Source: Paenibacillus cremeus
Lineage (GTDB): Bacteria > Bacillota > Bacilli > Paenibacillales > NBRC-103111
Length of the DNA: 58,768 nucleotides
NCBI RefSeq assembly: GCF_007786445.1
Contig: NZ_VNJI01000049.1
Location: 1 to 58,768 of the forward strand
Reading direction: 5' to 3'
Numbering within the stretch: the stretch's first letter is position 1; each line of letters opens with the position of its first letter. The notes beneath the pieces are model-generated. The model was not told the origin of the DNA. It made no database searches and saw only the letters and a program-made list of their open reading frames with translations. A program made the translations under genes and the position numbers. This document shows, piece by piece, positions 33,562 to 42,860 of this stretch.

Positions 33562-34599
33562 ATGTATCGAATTCTTATTGCAGATGACGAACCAATGATC
33601 CGCAAAGGACTGCAAAAGCTGGTGGAGCAATCCGGCCTGCCGATCGCATCGATCCGCACCGCGGAGAATGGGGTAGAAGCGATGCAACTGATTCGTGAAG
33701 AGCGCCCCGATTTTTTATTTAGCGATATACGCATGCCGAAGATGGACGGACTGGAGCTGTGCCGCGAGGTGGCCGAGATGGATGCTGACATCCAGATGGT
33801 GGTCATTTCAGGGTATGGCGATTTTGAGTACGCTCAGAAGTGCGTATCGTTTGGTGTGAAAGAGTATTTGCTCAAGCCGGTGAACAAGAATAAGATCCAG
33901 GACGTGCTGGAGAAGCTGATCCGACTCGACGTGAAGCAGCGCAGTGAGGCCTTTGTTCCGGTTTCGAAGCTGGAGAACTGGGTCGGAGAAATGGACGAGG
34001 CGATCTGGACGCTCAAGGAAACCGAAATTGCATCGCTGCTGGGCGCCATGAAAAGTGAATTGGATGCGTACCGCTTCAAGCTGAGCCGGATTTGCGATGT
34101 GCTCGGCGAATTAAGTACGCTGCTCAGCAAACGGCTGAACACGCGGGATGTATTTACGATGAGCTCTCAGCTGACACTGGAAGGGACCTCCAACGAAGAA
34201 GAAGCATGGGAACGGTTCGCTAGCAGCATCAGACAACTGATGGCTGACCTGAAGGCCAAGCGCAGAGGCAAATTAAAGGATCCTGTGGAGGAAGCGAAGC
34301 ACTACATCGAGGAGCATTTGGCCGAGGAGGTTTCCTTGGAGGAGGTGGCCGAGCATATTGGGCTTAACGCCTCGTATTTCAGCCAGCTGTTCAAGCAGTC
34401 CACGCAGGAAACGTTTGTGCAGTACCGGACGCGGCGGCGGATGGAAAAAGCCAAGAAGCTGCTGGAGCAGCCGCATTATCGCATCACCGACATTTCGGGG
34501 GAAGTGGGCTATGCGGACCATCCTCATTTTACAAAAACGTTTAAAAAATACGCCGGCTGCTTGCCATCGGAATACCGTCAGAGGCTGGGCATCGAGTAA
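33562..34599 (+). CDS. Response regulator with AraC-type DNA-binding domain
   Basis: A 345-residue transcription factor. The receiver domain (1-120) has the acidic pair in IADDEP, phospho-acceptor Asp55 in LFSDIRMP and Lys105 in LLKPV. A middle region (about 125-240) links to a C-terminal AraC/XylS domain (about 250-343) with EEVAEHIGLNASYFSQLFK and ITDISGEVGYADHPHFTKTFKK, the two helix-turn-helix units. ATG 33562 is preferred, with GGAG 9 nt upstream. Its stop shares one base with the start of the sensor kinase (TAATG), so the pair is translationally coupled. It very likely activates the surrounding transporter and lyase genes. Confidence 0.93.
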   Translation: MYRILIADDEPMIRKGLQKLVEQSGLPIASIRTAENGVEAMQLIREERPDFLFSDIRMPKMDGLELCREVAEMDADIQMVVISGYGDFEYAQKCVSFGVKEYLLKPVNKNKIQDVLEKLIRLDVKQRSEAFVPVSKLENWVGEMDEAIWTLKETEIASLLGAMKSELDAYRFKLSRICDVLGELSTLLSKRLNTRDVFTMSSQLTLEGTSNEEEAWERFASSIRQLMADLKAKRRGKLKDPVEEAKHYIEEHLAEEVSLEEVAEHIGLNASYFSQLFKQSTQETFVQYRTRRRMEKAKKLLEQPHYRITDISGEVGYADHPHFTKTFKKYAGCLPSEYRQRLGIE

Positions 34600-36491
34600 T
34601 GGAAAAACGGACGCTTTCCGCACAGATTTACCGCTATTTTATGATCGTAATCGTGCTTTCCCTGTCTACTGTCGGCGTATTTACTTACTTTCAGTCCTCT
34701 AAAGCGCTGGACCAGCAGGTTGAGCAGTATATGCAGCAAATGATTGATAGCGCGACGTACCAGACCGATATTTACCTGCAATCGTACGAGCTGTTTAGCA
34801 ATACCTTTTCGTCCAATTCGGATGTGCGCGCATTTTTGGAAATTCAGCCGGACTCGGCGTATGAGCACTATTATTATTCCGAGGTCATCAAGAAATTTGC
34901 ACAGGATTCCATCACGTCGATCCCTTCCATTTACAAGCAGCTGAACATGGTTTATGTGGTTGGACAGCATGGCCGATCGGTAGTTTATAATAACCAGAAC
35001 CTGCTTTTCTTGGATCCGGTGCTGGTGACCGACCAATATGAAACGTTGATGAAATCCACTCCGGATGATGGACGGATTGTGCTGCTGGATTTAAGCATAC
35101 GACCGGAGGATCATGGGACTGTAGCAACGATGGCACGCAAGGTGCGCGGCTCCAAGTATGGGGAAAACAACAGGGGCGTTGTGGCGATTGAATTCAAGCT
35201 GGCGGAGCTGGCCAAAATCTGGGAGCGCGTCAACCTAGGGAAAAATGGCTACTTCTTCATTGTAGATAAGGATGGCAATTACATCTACAACCCGAATGCT
35301 GAAACAGGAGAATCGAAGCTGGATCCGACATTTTCTAAGCAGATCATGAATAGCGGCAACAAATCCGTCATCGAGACGCTTCATGGTGAACGGCGGATGT
35401 TCGTTTCCCGGAAATCGGACTACTCCAACTGGAATTTGGTCGCGTCCATGCCGGTCGAAGAATTGCGACGTCCGATCTCGACCATTCGTACGACAACGCT
35501 TACGGTCGGTTTGTTTACGCTCGTTGCCGCCCTTTGGATGGCTTATCGCTTTGGCCGTTCGATTGTGGCACCGATTCGAGAGCTGAAGGACAGCATGCGC
35601 GAAACGGAGAAGGGGAACTGGCAGCATATCGATGAAGTGGGACGAACCGATGAAATCGGTGGTCTGATGCACAGCTATAATCTGATGGTGACGAGGCTGT
35701 CGGAGATGATCGAGAAGGTGTACGAAGCGGAGCTCCAGCAGCAAAAAAATGCGATTGAGCTGGGCAAATCCGAGCTTGAACGCGAGCGGGCGGAATTCCA
35801 GTCGCTGCAATTGCAGATTAACCCGCATTTTCTGTACAACACGCTGGAAACGATTAACTGCTACGCGATTGTACAGGATTCCAATGAAATTACGGAAATG
35901 GTCGAGGCGATGGCTTTTATGCTGCGCTATTCCATCCAGACGAATCTGGAGGAAATTACGGTTGCCAATGAGCTCAACCACGTTCGTAATTACATGATTA
36001 TTTTACAGCACCGGACAGGCAAGGAGTTTGAGATTGATGTCGCTATTCCACCTGGACTGCTGCTGGAGAAAATGGTTCGCCTAACCTTGCAGCCGCTGAT
36101 CGAAAATATTTTTCAGCATGCGTTCCCCGACGGCGTCGAACCGCATCATTACATTCGTATCGACGCTCGGAAGGAAGGCGGTATATTCCAGGTCATGGTG
36201 GAGGACAACGGTGCCGGCATCAAGCCGGAGCGGTTGGTAGAGCTGCGGCAGCGTCTTCAGCTTAACCGCCTTGCGGATCAACAAGAAAGCGGCGGGCAGC
36301 AGCGCGGCGGCATTGGACTGATGAATGTGCATCGGCGAATTCAAATGGTGTTTGGAGAGCAGTATGGACTTACGATTGAAAGCGAATGGGGCCGAGGCAG
36401 TCAGATTGTGATGAATATGCCGGAGACGACACGTCCCGCCTTACGAAAGAAGAACGATTCACAGACCGATCATGGGAGGAACTCACAATGA
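34599..36491 (+). CDS. Sensor histidine kinase, YesM family
   Basis: A 630-residue membrane kinase. Helix 1 is near residues 12-32 and helix 2 near 295-318; between them is an extracellular Cache-like domain (WERVNLGKNGYFFIVDKDGNYIYNP). A HAMP segment follows (about 318-375), then His_kinase with LQINPHFLYNTLETINCY (phospho-His about 410), and a HATPase domain with LQPLIENIFQHAF, VEDNGAGI and GGIGLMNVHRRI. This is the YesM/YehU group used in Firmicutes to sense oligosaccharides outside the cell. It overlaps the response regulator by 1 nt and the SDR gene by 4 nt, so kinase, regulator and catabolic genes are coupled. Confidence 0.93.
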   Translation: MEKRTLSAQIYRYFMIVIVLSLSTVGVFTYFQSSKALDQQVEQYMQQMIDSATYQTDIYLQSYELFSNTFSSNSDVRAFLEIQPDSAYEHYYYSEVIKKFAQDSITSIPSIYKQLNMVYVVGQHGRSVVYNNQNLLFLDPVLVTDQYETLMKSTPDDGRIVLLDLSIRPEDHGTVATMARKVRGSKYGENNRGVVAIEFKLAELAKIWERVNLGKNGYFFIVDKDGNYIYNPNAETGESKLDPTFSKQIMNSGNKSVIETLHGERRMFVSRKSDYSNWNLVASMPVEELRRPISTIRTTTLTVGLFTLVAALWMAYRFGRSIVAPIRELKDSMRETEKGNWQHIDEVGRTDEIGGLMHSYNLMVTRLSEMIEKVYEAELQQQKNAIELGKSELERERAEFQSLQLQINPHFLYNTLETINCYAIVQDSNEITEMVEAMAFMLRYSIQTNLEEITVANELNHVRNYMIILQHRTGKEFEIDVAIPPGLLLEKMVRLTLQPLIENIFQHAFPDGVEPHHYIRIDARKEGGIFQVMVEDNGAGIKPERLVELRQRLQLNRLADQQESGGQQRGGIGLMNVHRRIQMVFGEQYGLTIESEWGRGSQIVMNMPETTRPALRKKNDSQTDHGRNSQ

Positions 36492-37255
36492 AACTCGATT
36501 TGACAGGTAAAATTGCTTTGGTCACAGGCTCGAATGCAGGGATTGGCCGAGCTATCGCGATTGCGCTCGCAGCTAACGGCGCCAAGGTAGGCGTCAATTG
36601 CCTGCGCAACGTTGCCCAAGGGGAAGAAACCGTAGCGGCCATTCGTGCGGCTGGCGGCGAAGCGGTGCTGGTGCAGGCGGATGTGACGAATGCAGCAGAA
36701 ATCGACCGATTGGTACTTGAGGTGGAGCAGGCATTTGGAGGCAGCGTCGATATTTTGGTGAACAATGCGGGCCACTTGGTGCAGCGGCTTGCCAACAGCG
36801 AAATGACGGAGGAGCTGTACAATCAAATTATGGACGTCAACTTGAAAAGCACTGTCTTCATGTGCAAGCGGGTGATTCCAGGAATGAAAGCCAAAGGCGC
36901 AGGACGTATCATCAACATGTCCTCGGTCGCGGCGCACAACGGCGGCGGTCCAGGCTCCAGCATTTATGCGGCCAGCAAAGCAGCGGTTTCGGCGTATTCG
37001 AAGGGGCTCGCGAAAGAGCTGGCATCCGGCGGGATCACGGTAAACCTGGTTTCCCCAGGCTTTATCGGCAATACGATGTTCCACGCTACCTTCACATCGG
37101 ATGATGCACGTAAAGCAACGATCAACGGCATTCCGCTGCAGCGCGAGGGGACACCAGAGGATGTAGCGGGTGCGGTTCTGTACCTGGCATCGGATCTGGC
37201 CGCTTATTTGACCGGTGAAACGATCGAAATCAACGGCGGGATGATGATGAGATGA
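36488..37255 (+). CDS. Short-chain dehydrogenase/reductase in the lyase operon
   Basis: A 255-residue NAD(P)-dependent oxidoreductase. The cofactor loop TGSNAGIG, VNNAGH, the catalytic Ser in MSSVAAH and YAASK (Tyr-x-x-x-Lys) are all present; LTGETIEINGGMMMR closes the fold. It is classical SDR, FabG-like in sequence. ATG 36488 overlaps the kinase stop by 4 nt and its stop overlaps the next lyase gene by 4 nt. In alginate and related pathways an SDR reduces the unsaturated keto-uronate released by lyases, and its position between sensor and lyase genes makes a similar role plausible. That is inference; the substrate is not shown. Confidence 0.88.
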   Translation: MKLDLTGKIALVTGSNAGIGRAIAIALAANGAKVGVNCLRNVAQGEETVAAIRAAGGEAVLVQADVTNAAEIDRLVLEVEQAFGGSVDILVNNAGHLVQRLANSEMTEELYNQIMDVNLKSTVFMCKRVIPGMKAKGAGRIINMSSVAAHNGGGPGSSIYAASKAAVSAYSKGLAKELASGGITVNLVSPGFIGNTMFHATFTSDDARKATINGIPLQREGTPEDVAGAVLYLASDLAAYLTGETIEINGGMMMR

Positions 37256-39300
37256 GTACACAAATCGGGGAGAAACGGAACAAGACGGGTTGGGCGGCTA
37301 CGCTGCTTCAGAAGCTTAAGCAGGAGATCGATGAACTGGCTGCTGCGGGAAGCCTCACCATTCCTTCGGAGCCGGGCGGCTGGTGGCATCAATATGTGTG
37401 CCCGGTGCACCATGCAGAGCTGCTCTTTAATCCTCTGGATCAGGATGCGCACGAGTTTTATTGTCCACACGGCTGCAAGGTGGATGAGCCGGCCTATCGC
37501 GGAGCGTGGCTGGTATTCAAGCACCAGTCGCTGGCTCGGGCAGCTTTGCAGGCAGCGGCGGTCTATGCAGGTACGCGGGACGACGGGTACGCTTCCATTG
37601 CCAAGCATCTCGTGGTGGAATATGCACGGCAGTTTCCTCACTATCCGGTGCATCCGGATGCGCAGCCTTGGATGCTCAAGGGCCGTGCGTTTCATCAGGC
37701 ACTGACAGAGGGCATTTGGTCTACGACACTGCTTCGAGCACTCCTTCTACTGAAGGATGAAGGTGTGGCGTTTACAACGGACGAGCAGGAGGCTGTCGAT
37801 CAGTTTCTGACCATGCTGGAATCCAGTATGACGGAGTACCGGCAAATCTTGATTTACGAACGCAAAAATCCAGAGAACAACTACACGGCCTGGCTGAACG
37901 CGTCGCTTTCGTGCGTTTATGCCGTTCGCGGAGAGCGCGAGAGCTTGCTCGGTTTGATTGAAGGCGAAGGCGGCTGGAGGCACCATTTGTCCATCGGCGT
38001 GAAAGCGGATCAGCTCGAATTTGAAGGCAGCACTTATTATCATATTTTTGTCCTTCGGGCTTATCTGATTTCCGCGGAAATGGCGCAGCGCTTCGGCATT
38101 GACTTGTATACAGCGGAAGGTACGGAAGGCCAGACGATGTCCGGCATGTTCGACGCGCTTGTCTCGCTGGCGGATGACCAAGGCGTCATTCCAGCGCTGC
38201 ACGACGGACCGATGGAGCGTCTGCCGTTTGCCCGCGAAATCGCCGAAATTCTGGAGATCGGTTTAACGAACTACGGGAAGCAGGAACTTGTGCCGCTGCT
38301 TGCGGAGGCTTACCGCCAGCTTGGAAGTAAAACAGGCGAGCGATGTGATTTGGAAGCGCTGTTGTATGGAGCAAGCGAAGGAGTCGCCGCTGCAGAGGAT
38401 TGCGTCAGCTTATCCGGGCTGCAAGCTCAGCGTTCGCGTGCTTCGAGACTGCTGGCTCCATCCGGCTTTGTCGTAGGACGCCATGATAAGAGCAAGCTTT
38501 CGTTCCTGGCGGATTTTGGCCCGCATGGGGGCTCGCACGGGCATTATGACAAGCTGCATGTTTCCATCATGCATCGGAGCGGGGCGTTTACGCCGGATTT
38601 TGGCATGGTGCCTTATGGCTCTTCGCTGCGCAAGACATGGTTTGCCGAAACGGCCAGTCACAACACGGTTTCGCTTGATGGAATCTCCCAGGCAGAGCAT
38701 GAAGGCCGATGTGTCCGCTTCGAGGAGACAGAGGAAGCAACAGCGGTTTGGCTGCAAACCGATGGAGCATACCCTGGCTGCCGAATGGATCGACACCTGC
38801 GGCTGACCGAGCAATGGCTGCTGGATTGGTTTGAAGTGAAGCTGGAGCAGGACGCTGCGATCGAATGGTGGATGCATCCGATTGTGGAGGCGCTGGATTT
38901 GGCTTCACAGCTGGAGCCGGCAGATCCGGATGCAAGCTATGAGCTTCGGATCAACAACGAACAGCGATCCCTTCCGCTGAAGGGAAGCTATGTGCCGTCT
39001 GCCGATGGCTTGCTTCAATTCACCTATCAGCTGAAGGACGGCTCCAAGCTGTATCATTCGGCGCTGCAGCTGCCTGGTACGGAAGCGTATGCCATCCATA
39101 CGCCGGGCAACAGTATCGATCCGAGCAAGCCGTTAACGGCATTGCTTCAAGTACAGCGCGGACTGTCGGGCCGCTTTATCCACGTCTACAGCACCAAAGG
39201 GCCGGTAGCGTTAACGCTGACAGGCAGCGAGCTGCGAGTCGAATGTGAATCGATCGTCACTACACTTTATATGTCTGAAGAGATGGGCTTGAACTCATAG
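37252..39300 (+). CDS. Heparinase II/III family polysaccharide lyase
   Basis: A 682-residue protein with no signal peptide, so probably cytoplasmic. The N-terminal half is an alpha-toroid (about 60-370) with QALTEGIWSTTLLRALLLL, NNYTAWLNAS and LEFEGSTYYHIFVLRAYL, the last holding the Tyr/His region expected in the active site. The C-terminal half is the heparinase II/III beta-sandwich: FGPHGGSHGHYDKLHVSI with the metal-binding His/Asp set, and ASHNTVSLDGISQ. Cysteines near 49 and 70 (YVCPVHH, FYCPHGCKV) may bind zinc. It likely acts on imported unsaturated or uronate-containing oligosaccharides. It overlaps the SDR gene by 4 nt. The exact polymer cannot be named. Confidence 0.87.
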   Translation: MSTQIGEKRNKTGWAATLLQKLKQEIDELAAAGSLTIPSEPGGWWHQYVCPVHHAELLFNPLDQDAHEFYCPHGCKVDEPAYRGAWLVFKHQSLARAALQAAAVYAGTRDDGYASIAKHLVVEYARQFPHYPVHPDAQPWMLKGRAFHQALTEGIWSTTLLRALLLLKDEGVAFTTDEQEAVDQFLTMLESSMTEYRQILIYERKNPENNYTAWLNASLSCVYAVRGERESLLGLIEGEGGWRHHLSIGVKADQLEFEGSTYYHIFVLRAYLISAEMAQRFGIDLYTAEGTEGQTMSGMFDALVSLADDQGVIPALHDGPMERLPFAREIAEILEIGLTNYGKQELVPLLAEAYRQLGSKTGERCDLEALLYGASEGVAAAEDCVSLSGLQAQRSRASRLLAPSGFVVGRHDKSKLSFLADFGPHGGSHGHYDKLHVSIMHRSGAFTPDFGMVPYGSSLRKTWFAETASHNTVSLDGISQAEHEGRCVRFEETEEATAVWLQTDGAYPGCRMDRHLRLTEQWLLDWFEVKLEQDAAIEWWMHPIVEALDLASQLEPADPDASYELRINNEQRSLPLKGSYVPSADGLLQFTYQLKDGSKLYHSALQLPGTEAYAIHTPGNSIDPSKPLTALLQVQRGLSGRFIHVYSTKGPVALTLTGSELRVECESIVTTLYMSEEMGLNS

Positions 39301-39313
39301 GAGGGGAACAACC

Positions 39314-41623
39314 ATGGAACAGTTATCGCCATTGTATGAGCCGCAGAGCGGTGTCCTTACGGTTCAGTACGAACCGAATGAGCAAATCGGATTGATCGAA
39401 AATCCGCCGAGGTTTACCTGGATTCCAGCGCAGCTGGAGAATGACCGCTATGTTCTGCAAATTTCGAGTCATCCGGAATTTGTGGATGAGATTACGACTA
39501 CGATTCAGCCGATCCCTGTGAATTTGTTTACACCTGATGAGGCGTTTAAGCCTGGTGACTATTATTGGCGCTACGCACTGCTGACGGATGAGCATGGCGC
39601 ACACACAGCATGGAGCAAGGTGCGCGGATTTACAGTCCCTGAAGGGCTGCCGGAAACACCGCTTCCAAGCCGTGAAACGCGCTATGCCACTACAGCTGAA
39701 GCTCACCCTCGCTTATGGCTGCAGGCCAGCGAGCTGGATTCGTTCCGCCGTAAGGTGAAGGAAGACCCAGCGGCTGCCGGTTGGGATGTGTTCTATGAGC
39801 GTTCAGTGAAGCCTTGGATCGAGCGCGAGCTGATTGCCGAGCCGCTGCCGTACCCGAATAATAAACGCGTAGCGAAGCTGTGGCGCCAAATGTACATGGA
39901 TTGCCAGGAAGCGCTGTATGCGGTTCGCCATTTGGCGGTGGCCGGCGTTGTGCTGGAAGATGAAGCATTAATTGCGCGCGCAAAAGCTTGGCTTCTGCAC
40001 ATTACGTCCTGGAATCCGGAAGGGACTACATCCCGCGACTACAATGACGAGGCATCGTTCCGTATCGCTGGAGCGCTGGCTTGGGGCTATGACTGGCTGT
40101 ACAACCATTTATCGGCCGAAGAGCGTGAAGCGGTTCGGGAGCAATTGCTTGCGCGCACAGGTCAAGTGGCGTTTCATGTCATCGAGCGTTCCAAAATTCA
40201 TCACGTTCCATTCGACAGTCATGCCGTCCGTTCGCTTTCGAGCGTACTCGTGCCTTGCTGCATCGCGATGCTCGGTGAAGAGCCGAAGGCGGTGGAGTGG
40301 CTGGATTATACACTGGAATACTATTCCGGGCTTTATTCCCCTTGGGGCGGCGTAGATGGCGGCTGGGCCGAAGGTCCGATGTACTGGACGACGGGGATGG
40401 CGTTCGTGACGGAAGCGATGAACCTGCTCAAGAAATATACCGGGATCGACTTCTACAAACGTCCGTTTTTCAGCAAAACCGGCGATTTCCCGTTCTACTG
40501 CTTCAGTCCGGATACGCTGCGTGCGAGCTTCGGCGATCAATCCACGCTGGGCGATCCGGTTAGTCTCAAAACCGGCTTCAACATCCGCCAATTTGCAGGC
40601 GTGACCGGCAACGGGCTGTATCAATGGTACTTTGAGCGTGTTCGCGAGACCGATACGGATTCGGAAATGAAGTTTTACAACTACGGCTGGTGGGATTTCC
40701 GCTTCGACGAGCTGGTGTATCGCCATGATTACCCGGTGCTTGAGCCAGTCGTACCTGACAATGATAAGATCGAGTCGGTAAAATGGTTCCGCGATGTAGG
40801 CTGGGTCGCTTTCCATGCCAACATGGCCGATCCGGAGCGCCATATCATGCTGCTTGCCAAGAGCAGTAAATACGGCTCCATCAGCCATAGCCACGGCGAT
40901 CAGAACGGCTTCCTGCTTCATGCCTACGGCGAGCCGCTGGCTATTGAGAGCGGCCATTATGTGGCGTTTGGCAGCACCATGCATATGAACTGGCGCAAAC
41001 AGACGCGGTCCACGAACAACATTTTGGTCGACGGTCTCGGTCAATATGCAGGCACGAACAAAGTGCTGAACATGGCGGCCTCCGGTCAGGTTGAAGCGGT
41101 TGAGCAGCGCAACGGATACAGCTACTCGCGCAGCGACGCTACAGCGGCCTATAAAGAGAATGTGCCTTATCTGGAGCGCTACGTCCGCGAGCTGTACTTT
41201 ATGGACAACTCGTACGTGGTCGTCGTCGATCAGATCGATTTGTCGCAGCCAGGTCGAGTAGATTGGCTGTTCCAGACGCTGCATGAGATGAACCTGAACG
41301 GTCAAGCGTTCAAAGTCCAAGGCACGAAGGCGGATATGGACGGCCGCTTCGTGTATTGCTCGTCTGGGGAGCTTGAGCTAATGCAGGTGAACGGATTCCC
41401 TGATGTTGATCCATCGGAGTACGAGGGACTGCCGACACATTGGCACCTGAAGGCAACGACGAAGGCGGCGCGCAGCCACCGCATCGCTACATTGCTCGTG
41501 CCGATCAAGAAGGGCGAGCCGAAATACGTGTCGTTCTTCCTGGACGATCAGGATCATGGCGTACACATTTACTTCACCGAGGACGGGGTTACCCGGAAGG
41601 TGGAAGTTCCAAAAGCATATTAA
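39314..41623 (+). CDS. DUF4962 and heparinase II/III domain polysaccharide lyase
   Basis: A 769-residue protein without a signal peptide. Residues about 15-120 are a beta domain (LIENPPRFTWIPAQ, YYWRYALLTDEHGAHTAWS) typical of DUF4962. The alpha-toroid follows (about 130-430; NDEASFRIAGALAWGYDWLY, HAVRSLSSVLVPCC, WAEGPMYWTTG). The C-terminal sandwich has the HSHGDQNGFLLHAYGEP motif and GHYVAFGSTMH. This combination occurs in heparin/heparan and ulvan- or alginate-type oligo-lyases. AGGAGGGG precedes the ATG by 6 nt. With the 682-residue lyase it would degrade the same imported substrate in two steps, which is inference. It is the last gene, followed by a terminator. Confidence 0.88.
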   Translation: MEQLSPLYEPQSGVLTVQYEPNEQIGLIENPPRFTWIPAQLENDRYVLQISSHPEFVDEITTTIQPIPVNLFTPDEAFKPGDYYWRYALLTDEHGAHTAWSKVRGFTVPEGLPETPLPSRETRYATTAEAHPRLWLQASELDSFRRKVKEDPAAAGWDVFYERSVKPWIERELIAEPLPYPNNKRVAKLWRQMYMDCQEALYAVRHLAVAGVVLEDEALIARAKAWLLHITSWNPEGTTSRDYNDEASFRIAGALAWGYDWLYNHLSAEEREAVREQLLARTGQVAFHVIERSKIHHVPFDSHAVRSLSSVLVPCCIAMLGEEPKAVEWLDYTLEYYSGLYSPWGGVDGGWAEGPMYWTTGMAFVTEAMNLLKKYTGIDFYKRPFFSKTGDFPFYCFSPDTLRASFGDQSTLGDPVSLKTGFNIRQFAGVTGNGLYQWYFERVRETDTDSEMKFYNYGWWDFRFDELVYRHDYPVLEPVVPDNDKIESVKWFRDVGWVAFHANMADPERHIMLLAKSSKYGSISHSHGDQNGFLLHAYGEPLAIESGHYVAFGSTMHMNWRKQTRSTNNILVDGLGQYAGTNKVLNMAASGQVEAVEQRNGYSYSRSDATAAYKENVPYLERYVRELYFMDNSYVVVVDQIDLSQPGRVDWLFQTLHEMNLNGQAFKVQGTKADMDGRFVYCSSGELELMQVNGFPDVDPSEYEGLPTHWHLKATTKAARSHRIATLLVPIKKGEPKYVSFFLDDQDHGVHIYFTEDGVTRKVEVPKAY

Positions 41624-41635
41624 TCCAATACACAA

Positions 41636-41674
41636 ACCCGCATACCTTAATGAATCGGTGTGCGGGTCTTTTTG
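41636..41674 (+). terminator. Terminator of the polysaccharide locus
   Basis: Stem ACCCGCATACC pairing with GGTGTGCGGGT, then CTTTTTG, 12 nt after the last lyase stop. Confidence 0.85.
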
Positions 41675-41691
41675 CGTACCTTTTAATTTAC

Positions 41692-41729
41692 GAAAAAAGA
41701 CCCCTCCAGCCCAGTGGGCGAAGGGGTCA
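41692..41729 (-). terminator. Terminator of the opposing ABC operon
   Basis: Minus-strand stem GACCCCT/AGGGGTC followed by TTTTTT, 20 nt after the binding-protein stop at 41749. Confidence 0.85.
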
Positions 41730-41748
41730 TACAAGCACAAGCACAAGC

Positions 41749-42810
41749 TTACTTGCCTTGCTTTACTTCATTCAACAGCGACAGATCGAGGAACTTGCTC
41801 AGATCCAGATCTTCCTTCTTCACATCCTTGATATATCCGGCGTCGAGAGACACGCGGGCCATCTCTTCGAGTGCTTCCTTGCTGACGTCTGTCGTGAGGT
41901 TCAGGTGCGAGATCGCCGCTTTGATCAGGTTGATCTCCATGCCTTTACCGCTGAGCGCCTTGAGCTGATTGTTGATCTGCTCATACGCTTTGTCCGGGTT
42001 CTTCTTAATGAAGTCGATGCCGTCCATGTTCGCTTTAATCGCTTGCTTTGCCATGTCGCGGTGCTCTTTCAAGAACTTATCGCTGGCGACCAGAATGGTG
42101 AGTGGATAGTTCCCTTTGTTCGGCGGTACTTGATCCCAAGGAACGATAACCTTACCGATGCCTTCTTGCTCCATCTGCGTGCCCCAAGGCTCTGGAATCA
42201 GCGTAGCGTCGACTTCCTTCTGGCGCATGGCGATGAGCGTATCGGCAGGAGCACGGGCAATGATATTTACGCCGGTTTTATCTGTAGTAACGTTCAGATT
42301 GTTTTCCTTCAGCAACAGGCGCAGCGAAATTTCGTTTGTGCTGCCTTTGGTCGGAATGGCGACGGTCTTGCCCTTCAGGTCTTTCGCGCTGTTAATTCCG
42401 GAGTCTTTACCTGCAACCAGGACGGCGCCGCCGTTATTGGAGCCGGAGATGACGCGGAAGTTTTTGCTTTTCAAAAATTGGTTCGTGGATGGTCCAGGAC
42501 CGACGAAGCCCAGATCGATTTGATCGGTGGCCAAGGCTGTGGAAAAGTCGGAGCCGTTATCGAACGCTTGCACTTCGATTTTGACGTCGCTGCCCCAATA
42601 CTTCTGGAAAATGCCTTGCTCCAGTGCGATATAGCCTGGTGCGTGAGTGACGTTTTTGAAAATACCGAGACGCACGGTTTTGGCCGCTGCCGGTTTTCCG
42701 CCGCCTGCTGCGGCTCCGTCCTTCGGTGCATCAGCTTTGGTGCCGCAAGCGGATACCAGCAGGGTAGCCGAGAGAACGACGGCGAGCAATGCAGAAGCTT
42801 TTTTAAACAT
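41749..42810 (-). CDS. ABC transporter binding lipoprotein, nitrate/sulfonate/taurine type
   Basis: A 353-residue lipoprotein. The signal peptide ends at lipobox VSAC (Cys22). The mature domain is the SsuA/TauA/NrtA fold: VRLGIFKNVTHAPGYIALEQGIF, IDLGFVGPGPSTNQF, AKDLKGKTVAIPTKGSTNEI, and RQKEVDATLIPEPWGTQM, which form the ligand cleft. It is the third gene of an ATPase-permease-binding-protein operon. The ligand could be an alkanesulfonate, taurine, nitrate or a thiamine precursor; no monooxygenase (SsuD) or reductase gene lies nearby to decide. Sulfonate is the commonest annotation for close relatives, so it is named with caution. Confidence 0.88.
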   Translation of the reverse strand: MFKKASALLAVVLSATLLVSACGTKADAPKDGAAAGGGKPAAAKTVRLGIFKNVTHAPGYIALEQGIFQKYWGSDVKIEVQAFDNGSDFSTALATDQIDLGFVGPGPSTNQFLKSKNFRVISGSNNGGAVLVAGKDSGINSAKDLKGKTVAIPTKGSTNEISLRLLLKENNLNVTTDKTGVNIIARAPADTLIAMRQKEVDATLIPEPWGTQMEQEGIGKVIVPWDQVPPNKGNYPLTILVASDKFLKEHRDMAKQAIKANMDGIDFIKKNPDKAYEQINNQLKALSGKGMEINLIKAAISHLNLTTDVSKEALEEMARVSLDAGYIKDVKKEDLDLSKFLDLSLLNEVKQGK

Positions 42811-42860
42811 GTGTGGTTTCTCCCCTTTTTTCAGTCTGAATGTATGAAAAGGTAGTATTG

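Noticed and set aside
40109..41320. A 403-codon frame antisense to the DUF4962 lyase
   Set aside because: No domain or ribosome site; the plus strand carries the lyase motifs.
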